The translations under genes were made by a program, and so were the position numbers. From JALYOC01 sp036675345 (lineage in GTDB: Bacteria > Myxococcota > Myxococcia > Myxococcales > Myxococcaceae), in assembly GCA_036675345.1 (NCBI GenBank), contig JAKFFE010000010.1, forward strand, positions 1 to 62,842: DNA of 62,842 bases. The letters run 5' to 3'. Shown piece by piece: positions 58,583 to 62,842 of the stretch. Each line of letters opens with the position of its first letter. Positions within the stretch are counted from its first letter, which is position 1. Below the pieces are notes generated by a model. The model saw only the letters and a program-made list of their open reading frames with translations. It did no database searches and had not been told where the DNA came from.

Positions 58583-59047
58583 ATGACCACCCCGATCTCG
58601 CCCTACCGTTCGAACCCCCGGGTCCAGACCCAGAATTCGTCCACCCCGGCGCGCACCCAGTCGCCGACGACCCGCACCTCGGGCGACCAGTTCGTGTCCG
58701 GTGGCTCGGCCAGCACCGCGGATGCGGCGCGGCGGTCGGCGGTGGACTCGGGGCTCTCCCAGCTGCGCGGCCTGACCTCGGTCAGCGTGGAGGGCGAGAC
58801 CTACGACCTCAATGAGCTGCTCGGCGACGGGCTGGCCGAGGAGCGCAAGTCCTTCGAGGATCAGGTCCGCGCCCTGGGCAACCAGAGCCCGCCCCTGAGC
58901 CCGGAGGAGATCAAGTCCCGCTCGGCGGCGATCATGAACGACTGGCAGGAGACCGCCACCATGCTGGGGATGATGGTGGAGTCGATGATGATGCAGATCT
59001 TCCAGCAGTCGCTGCCCAAGTCCGGGTTCGGGACGATCTCCGGGTAG
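58583..59047 (+). CDS. Hypothetical protein with disordered N-terminus
   Basis: A 154-aa soluble protein. The first 45 residues are rich in Ser, Thr and Pro and probably disordered; the rest is helical with a Met-rich C-terminal helix (LGMMVESMMMQIFQQS). No family is recognised. A disordered head with an amphipathic helical tail can be seen in secreted substrates and structural proteins alike, so no function is proposed. 117 bases separate it from the divergent zinc-ribbon gene. Confidence 0.6.
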   Translation: MTTPISPYRSNPRVQTQNSSTPARTQSPTTRTSGDQFVSGGSASTADAARRSAVDSGLSQLRGLTSVSVEGETYDLNELLGDGLAEERKSFEDQVRALGNQSPPLSPEEIKSRSAAIMNDWQETATMLGMMVESMMMQIFQQSLPKSGFGTISG

Positions 59048-59267
59048 TTTCCGACGGTCTTTGGCTTGCTGCCTTCGGGGTGGGGTCCTGGCGGGTTTGA
59101 TCCCGTCGATGGCCACACCCCGTTTCGTTTTGATCCGATCACGGTCCCGGACTACCGGCTCACAGGCTGGACGGGCGGCAGGCAGGCGAACCTCGCCACT
59201 GTCTCGCGAGCGGGCGCTGGACCGCACATTGCAGGTCTACTCGGGGATCGGCTACGAAAGGTTCAGC

Positions 59268-59645
59268 ATGGCAACCCGACGAACACGTACCCTCAAGGCT
59301 CCCTCGACCGAGAGCGGCTTCACGGCAGTCCTGGAATCGATTGACCTGCGACTCAATGCGGTCGTCGAAGGGATCGACGCTACCCGCTCGGAGCTTCGCG
59401 CGGAGTTGAGGGCGGTCGAACAGCGCCTCACCGTCAGAATCGAGGCGCTGGAGTTCGCGGTACGGAAGAACTCCGAAGACATCCGTAAGAACTCCGAGGA
59501 CATCCGCAAGAACTCCGAGGACATCCAGCGACTGAAGGACCAGTTGGCCGAGCTGACCGACGTGGTGCGAGGCAAGGTGGACCGGTCCGAGCTGCAGGCC
59601 CTGGAGACCCGGGTGTCCAAGCTAGAGACGCGGCTGGGACTCTGA
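59268..59645 (+). CDS. Coiled-coil protein with heptad repeats
   Basis: A 125-aa protein that is helical throughout: SIDLRLNAVVEGIDATRSEL, LRAVEQRLTVRIEALEFAV, three exact heptads RKNSEDI, and LETRVSKLETRLGL at the end. The start at 59268 has a GAAAGG site 5 bases upstream; the frame is open further up without a better start. It forms a parallel or trimeric coiled coil, perhaps a scaffold or adaptor. 220 bases between it and the gene upstream hold nothing I can name. Confidence 0.65.
   Translation: MATRRTRTLKAPSTESGFTAVLESIDLRLNAVVEGIDATRSELRAELRAVEQRLTVRIEALEFAVRKNSEDIRKNSEDIRKNSEDIQRLKDQLAELTDVVRGKVDRSELQALETRVSKLETRLGL
59463..59525. repeat. 21-bp tandem repeat x3
   Basis: Three copies of a 21-bp unit encode RKNSEDI each time and differ only at silent positions, so the coiled coil of the gene has grown by whole heptads. 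Confidence 0.9.
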
Positions 59646-59654
59646 ACGCGAAGC

Positions 59655-60554
59655 TCACGCCGACGGTTTGACCCCGGTCTGCCGCGGCAGCACCGATAGC
59701 TGCTGTGGACGGCGGTCCCGGTAGACCTCCAGTTGGATGGCGGAGGGCCGGGAGAGCACCATCACCCGCTGGAGATCATCCACGCTGGTCAGCGGCGAGC
59801 CGTTGGCCAGGGTGAGGAAGTCCCCGCCGCGCAGGCCGGCCACCTCCGCCGGGGCTTCGTTCTCCACCCCCAGGATCCGGACCGCGCGGTTGCGGCCCAG
59901 CTCACGGGCCAGGCCGGGGGCCAGCTCTTCTCCCCGGGCGGAGATCCCCAGGAAGGGACGCTGGATCTCTCCGTGGGCGATCAGCACCGCGGTCACCCAG
60001 GCGGCGGTGTGGGCCGGGATGGCGAAGCCGATCCCTTGCGCGTACGGGATCACCGCGGTGTTGATCCCCACCACCGCCCCGTCGGCGTCGATCAGCGGGC
60101 CGCCGGAGTTGCCGGGGTTGATCGCCGCGTCGGTCTGGATCAGCGCCTCCAGCAGGCCGCTGCGGGTAGGCAGGGTGCGATCCAGCGCGCTGACCACCCC
60201 GAAGCTGACCGAGCGCTCGAAGCGGAAGGGGTTGCCGATCGCCACCACCAGCTGGCCGACGTTGGCCCGGCGGCTGTCGGCCAGCTGCAGGGCCTGCAGC
60301 TCGTCGGCCTGGATCCGGAGCACCGCCAGATCGGTGCGCTCGTCCTTGCCGACCAGCTCGCCCTTCACCTCGTCCCCCCAGGGGAGCCGGACCGAGAGGC
60401 GCCGCCGCTGCACCACGTGCGCGTTGGTCAGCACGTAGCCGTCGTTGGCGATGATGATCCCGGTCCCCTGCCCCTCCCCGCTGAGCACCCCCACCACCGA
60501 AGGTGAGGCCTTGGCGACCAGCGCTTCCAGCTCCTGCGAGAAGTGCTTGAGCAT
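59655..60554 (-). CDS. S1C serine protease with PDZ domain (HtrA-like), second of a pair
   Basis: A 299-aa trypsin-like protease. The triad is His in LTNAHVV (about 45), Asp in RTDLAVLRI (about 76) and Ser in NPGNSGGPL (about 151); a PDZ domain (GVENEAPAEVAGLRGGDFL) follows. Unlike typical HtrA/DegP proteins it has no signal peptide or membrane anchor, starting MLKHFSQELEAL, so it should act in the cytoplasm unless exported by another route. Four bases separate it from the sister gene upstream, with which it shares an operon. Confidence 0.85.
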   Translation of the reverse strand: MLKHFSQELEALVAKASPSVVGVLSGEGQGTGIIIANDGYVLTNAHVVQRRRLSVRLPWGDEVKGELVGKDERTDLAVLRIQADELQALQLADSRRANVGQLVVAIGNPFRFERSVSFGVVSALDRTLPTRSGLLEALIQTDAAINPGNSGGPLIDADGAVVGINTAVIPYAQGIGFAIPAHTAAWVTAVLIAHGEIQRPFLGISARGEELAPGLARELGRNRAVRILGVENEAPAEVAGLRGGDFLTLANGSPLTSVDDLQRVMVLSRPSAIQLEVYRDRRPQQLSVLPRQTGVKPSA

Positions 60555-60558
60555 GGGT

Positions 60559-61452
60559 TCAGCTCCGGGTCCCGACGGTGAGCTGCAGTTGCTGGAGGAC
60601 TCCGCCCCGGAGGATCTGCGCGCCCAGCGCCTTGCCCACCCGATCCTCGTCCAGCAGGGAGACCAGCTCGGAGGGCTGGGTGACCGGCTTGCCATCCAGG
60701 GAGAGCAGGACGTCTCCCAGCAGCAACCCGCCCTGCTCCGCGGCGCTTCCGGGCTGGACGGAGATCACCAGCGCGCCGCTGCCCTGGGAGAGCTGCTGCT
60801 GCACGGAGGCGGGGAGGCGCACCGGGAAGACGCCCACGCCCAGAAAGCCGCGCCGGATGTTGCCGTGGGAGAGGATCGCGTCCACCACCCGCTGCAGGGT
60901 GGCCCGGGGGATGGCCAGCACGGTGCCCCGCGAGAGGCCGGCGGTGCCCAGGCCGATCACCTCGCCGCCCACGGTGGCGATCGCTCCACCGGAGAAGCCG
61001 GGCTGACGACCGATGTCCAGCTGGAGGTACTGGTCCAGCTTGCCTCCTCCGTGGGTCCGCCAGTCGGCGCCGATCGCCGAGGCCATCCCCAGCAGCGCGC
61101 GGGTGGATTTGCCCGGACGCGCAAGGGCCAGGAGCAAGTGCCCGACCTTGAGCGAGCCGGCGTCGGCAAACCGTGCCGGGGTCAGCCGGGGTTCGCTGAC
61201 CTTGAGCACCGCCAGGTCGGTCGCCGGGTCCCGCCCCACCAGGGTGGCGTCCAGCACGGTGCCATCGGAGAGGCCGACCTGGAGTTCCTCTTCCCGCTCC
61301 AGGGGGTGGCTGGCGGTGACGACGTGATCCTGCGACCAGGCGATTCCACTGCTGGGGATGGAGCGGCCGCCCTCGATGCGGACCACCGAGGGACCGACGG
61401 TTTCAACGACGGAGGCGAGTGAGTCGGAGAGCTGGGCTGCGATGGTGGACAT
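60559..61452 (-). CDS. S1C serine protease with PDZ domain (HtrA-like), first of a pair
   Basis: A 297-aa protein related to the downstream protease. The His is in VVTASHPL, the Asp in ATDLAVLKV and the Ser in QPGFSGGAI; the Ser loop has Phe where HtrA has Asn (GFSGG for GNSGG). The PDZ domain is seen in SVQPGSAAEQGGLLLGDVLL. No signal peptide is present. With its partner it may form a mixed oligomer, one subunit being of lower activity or regulatory. The two share an operon and probably arose by duplication. Confidence 0.83.
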   Translation of the reverse strand: MSTIAAQLSDSLASVVETVGPSVVRIEGGRSIPSSGIAWSQDHVVTASHPLEREEELQVGLSDGTVLDATLVGRDPATDLAVLKVSEPRLTPARFADAGSLKVGHLLLALARPGKSTRALLGMASAIGADWRTHGGGKLDQYLQLDIGRQPGFSGGAIATVGGEVIGLGTAGLSRGTVLAIPRATLQRVVDAILSHGNIRRGFLGVGVFPVRLPASVQQQLSQGSGALVISVQPGSAAEQGGLLLGDVLLSLDGKPVTQPSELVSLLDEDRVGKALGAQILRGGVLQQLQLTVGTRS

Positions 61453-61619
61453 GGCGATGTGCCCCTTTCGTCACTGAAGCTAGCGAGGGGTCCGCGGCGC
61501 CACATCGGCTGGTGGGGTAGCTACCCGAATGGGGAGGATCGACGGCACCACCTGCCAGACGGTGACCTCGCGCGCGGGGTGTCGCCTTCGCCCACACCCT
61601 CGCCTAGCTTTCACGGCGC

Positions 61620-62399
61620 ATGTGGACGCCCACATCTTTGAGGTTGGAGCCTCGCACCTACTCTTTTGTCGACTCGGGCGGCTCGATGCACGACGACCTG
61701 GCCCTGGTCGCCGACGGGAAGGAACTCGCGAACAGGGTCCGCGTGACCGAGTGGTCCGAGCCAGAGGCCCAGCTCGTCATCTGCGATCACTGCGGCATCA
61801 GCGGGTGCTCGGTGGGGGACCAGGTCGCGGTCCGCAGGCTGGGCGAGTTCGTGGCATTCCTCGCCCTCCCCCGCGGCCTCCGCGACCGATGGCGCGGGGA
61901 TCCTGCTGGAGGCCGGCCACTTTCCGGGAGTGATCGCGACTCCCTCTGCGGTTCGGACAGCACCGAGTTCGCCCCTCCCTCCTGGATGCACAGCCGGGGC
62001 GGTCTTCTTGTGCGCTCCGCTGAATGGGAGGCACTGAGGGCGCAGCACCACGTCCTGCCCGCCTGGGACAGGCTCCGGTCGGCCTCCTGGACAGAGGTGG
62101 CTCTTCAGGCCCAGCTGGAGGCCCCGGCGCGCGTCCTCGGAGATCCCGGCTGGCCGCTGACCGGCCTGGGAGCCCGGGTGATCGCCACCGATCCCTGGTT
62201 GAGCGTCGACGAGTTGGCGACCGTCGAACGGCTCTTTGGTGGCCACTCAGAGACCCCCGCGGAGGTCCTGGAGGCCACAACCCGACCGGTGACGATCATC
62301 CTCCAAGAGCCGCTCGTGACCGCGGACCTGGTGTGCCGGGCCATGGACGGCCGGCTGGGCCTGTGGCTCGCACCTGGGATTGCCGTCGCACCGGGGTGA
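61620..62399 (+). CDS. Hypothetical protein
   Basis: A 259-aa soluble protein I do not recognise. It starts with RTYSFVDSGGSMHDDLALVAD and has a CDHCGISGC motif (about residue 55), a possible metal site, then mixed helical and beta regions (WDRLRSASWTEVALQAQLEA). Length and codon use fit a real gene. The start is uncertain: Met23 (61686) is an alternative. It is divergent from the S1C protease pair and is followed by the tandem repeat array. Confidence 0.55.
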   Translation: MWTPTSLRLEPRTYSFVDSGGSMHDDLALVADGKELANRVRVTEWSEPEAQLVICDHCGISGCSVGDQVAVRRLGEFVAFLALPRGLRDRWRGDPAGGRPLSGSDRDSLCGSDSTEFAPPSWMHSRGGLLVRSAEWEALRAQHHVLPAWDRLRSASWTEVALQAQLEAPARVLGDPGWPLTGLGARVIATDPWLSVDELATVERLFGGHSETPAEVLEATTRPVTIILQEPLVTADLVCRAMDGRLGLWLAPGIAVAPG

Positions 62400-62445
62400 G
62401 GCGCTGCAGCTGACCGAGTTCGCCGCTCCCTGACCTCCATGCGCG

Positions 62446-62704
62446 TTTGGTGGTCTCGGTTCAGACACTCGCGAGTGAGGGCTCCCCCTGGGTGGCCTAT
62501 CGATCGCGCGCCTTTGGTGGTTTCGGTCCAGACGCTCGCGAGTGAGACCTCCCCTGGGTGGCCAATCGATCGCGCGCCTTTGGTGGTCTCGGTCCAGACG
62601 CTCGCGAGTGAGGGATCCCCCTGGGTGGCCTATCGATCGCGCGCGTGGTGGTCTCGGTCCAGACGCTCGCGAGTGAGGGATCCCCATTGGGGTGGCCCAT
62701 CGAA
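62446..62704. repeat. Tandem repeat array, about 66 bp x 3.9
   Basis: Four units start at about 62446, 62513, 62579 and 62644. Each has TGGTGGTCTCGGTCCAGACG (or a close variant), the palindrome CTCGCGAG, a GGGATCCCC-like middle and ATCGATCGCGCG. Units differ at a few positions and in 1-2 base indels. The array is contiguous, with no spacer, and lies in the 346-base gap between a hypothetical gene and a transposase end. No gene is seen in it. Confidence 0.9.
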
Positions 62705-62745
62705 TATATTAAGATCTTCTGGTTCCTCCGGGTTCTACATGGGTA

Positions 62746-62842
62746 TCAGCCGGGGGTTGGGTACAGCTCAAGCCCACCGCAGTGGAAGTAGATGGCCATC
62801 TTGAAGTGGTCCTTGTTCCGGAAGCCGTACGCCCGCTTCTTG
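62746..62842 (-). mobile_element. ISL3-like transposase, C-terminal end
   Basis: The last 31 codons of a leftward gene that begins beyond the window. They read KKRAYGFRNKDHFKMAIYFH followed by CGG and LELYP, ending TGA at 62746. The RKAYGFRNxxxxxxxIxxHCG pattern is the C-terminus of ISL3-family DDE transposases. An AT-rich stretch (about 62701-62720) next to it may mark the element edge; no inverted repeat could be matched because the other end is not present. Confidence 0.7.

Noticed and set aside
62446..62704. Possible CRISPR array
   Set aside because: The repeat unit is about 66 bases and contiguous, the units differ internally, no unique spacers exist and no cas gene is near.

Overview
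The window is 62.8 kb of high-GC DNA. One 60-base line in the first operon counts 46/60 G+C by hand. Many genes encode lipoproteins with Cys-rich repeats. There is also a large multi-PAS sensor kinase, a Wzy-type exopolysaccharide locus with a Wzc kinase, an SpvB/RHS polymorphic toxin and a terminal ISL3-like transposase fragment. Together these suggest a myxobacterium or close relative (Myxococcota). That is an inference: no rRNA or tRNA gene is present to confirm it.

Layout. 0-5.3 kb: a leftward von Willebrand lipoprotein, then a tightly coupled rightward operon (lipoprotein, transglutaminase-like protein, small Cys-rich protein, SIR2-like protein). 5.3-8.1 kb: a ClpA-type AAA+ unfoldase fused to a release-factor-2-like domain without GGQ. 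8.1-14.7 kb: alpha/beta hydrolase, two tandem paralogous lipoproteins, a CorA-type transporter, a phosphodiesterase-like lipoprotein, and a sigma factor with its probable zinc-binding anti-sigma partner. 14.7-14.8 kb: a dense set of inverted repeats.

14.9-31.2 kb is the most unusual region. It is one leftward run of six genes, apparently a single operon. In order it encodes a 1786-aa lipoprotein whose C-terminal third resembles the Tc toxin A subunit, a 679-aa Cys-rich lipoprotein, a protein joining a helix-turn-helix, a membrane helix and a phage-collar-like domain, a 2246-aa SpvB/TcB-TcC-type RHS protein ending in Hint and HNH nuclease domains, a DUF4262 protein (probable immunity), and a small overlapping gene. 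I read it as a membrane-anchored Tc/RHS toxin system. The toxin tip and downstream genes are locally AT-richer than the rest.

31.3-36.3 kb: a soluble GAF/PAS histidine kinase with no adjacent regulator, an acyltransferase-3, a YtfJ-like protein, and a small exported protein with an FNR-like box upstream. 36.4-51.7 kb: exopolysaccharide genes. wecB stands apart, rightward. The leftward run is wzb, wza, wzc, nucleotide-sugar dehydrogenase, wzx, wzy, an alpha/alpha-toroid protein, acetyltransferase, GT26, GT4 and an initiating sugar transferase. The enzymes fit supply and transfer of N-acetylmannosaminuronic acid. About 38.76-50.3 kb is clearly lower in G+C, and the edges of this segment lie inside the OmpA-like gene and wza, as expected for exchange of a polysaccharide cassette by flanking recombination.

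51.9-62.8 kb: an exported protein and an MFS transporter with a large loop, a graveyard of gene remnants (PIN-domain tail, another tail, REP-like sequence), a three-gene operon with a Ski2-like helicase, several small hypotheticals, a tandem pair of S1C serine proteases without signal peptides, a 66-bp tandem repeat array, and the 3' end of an ISL3-like transposase at the edge. Bases 1-108 hold no gene I can support. No tRNA, rRNA or CRISPR array was seen.
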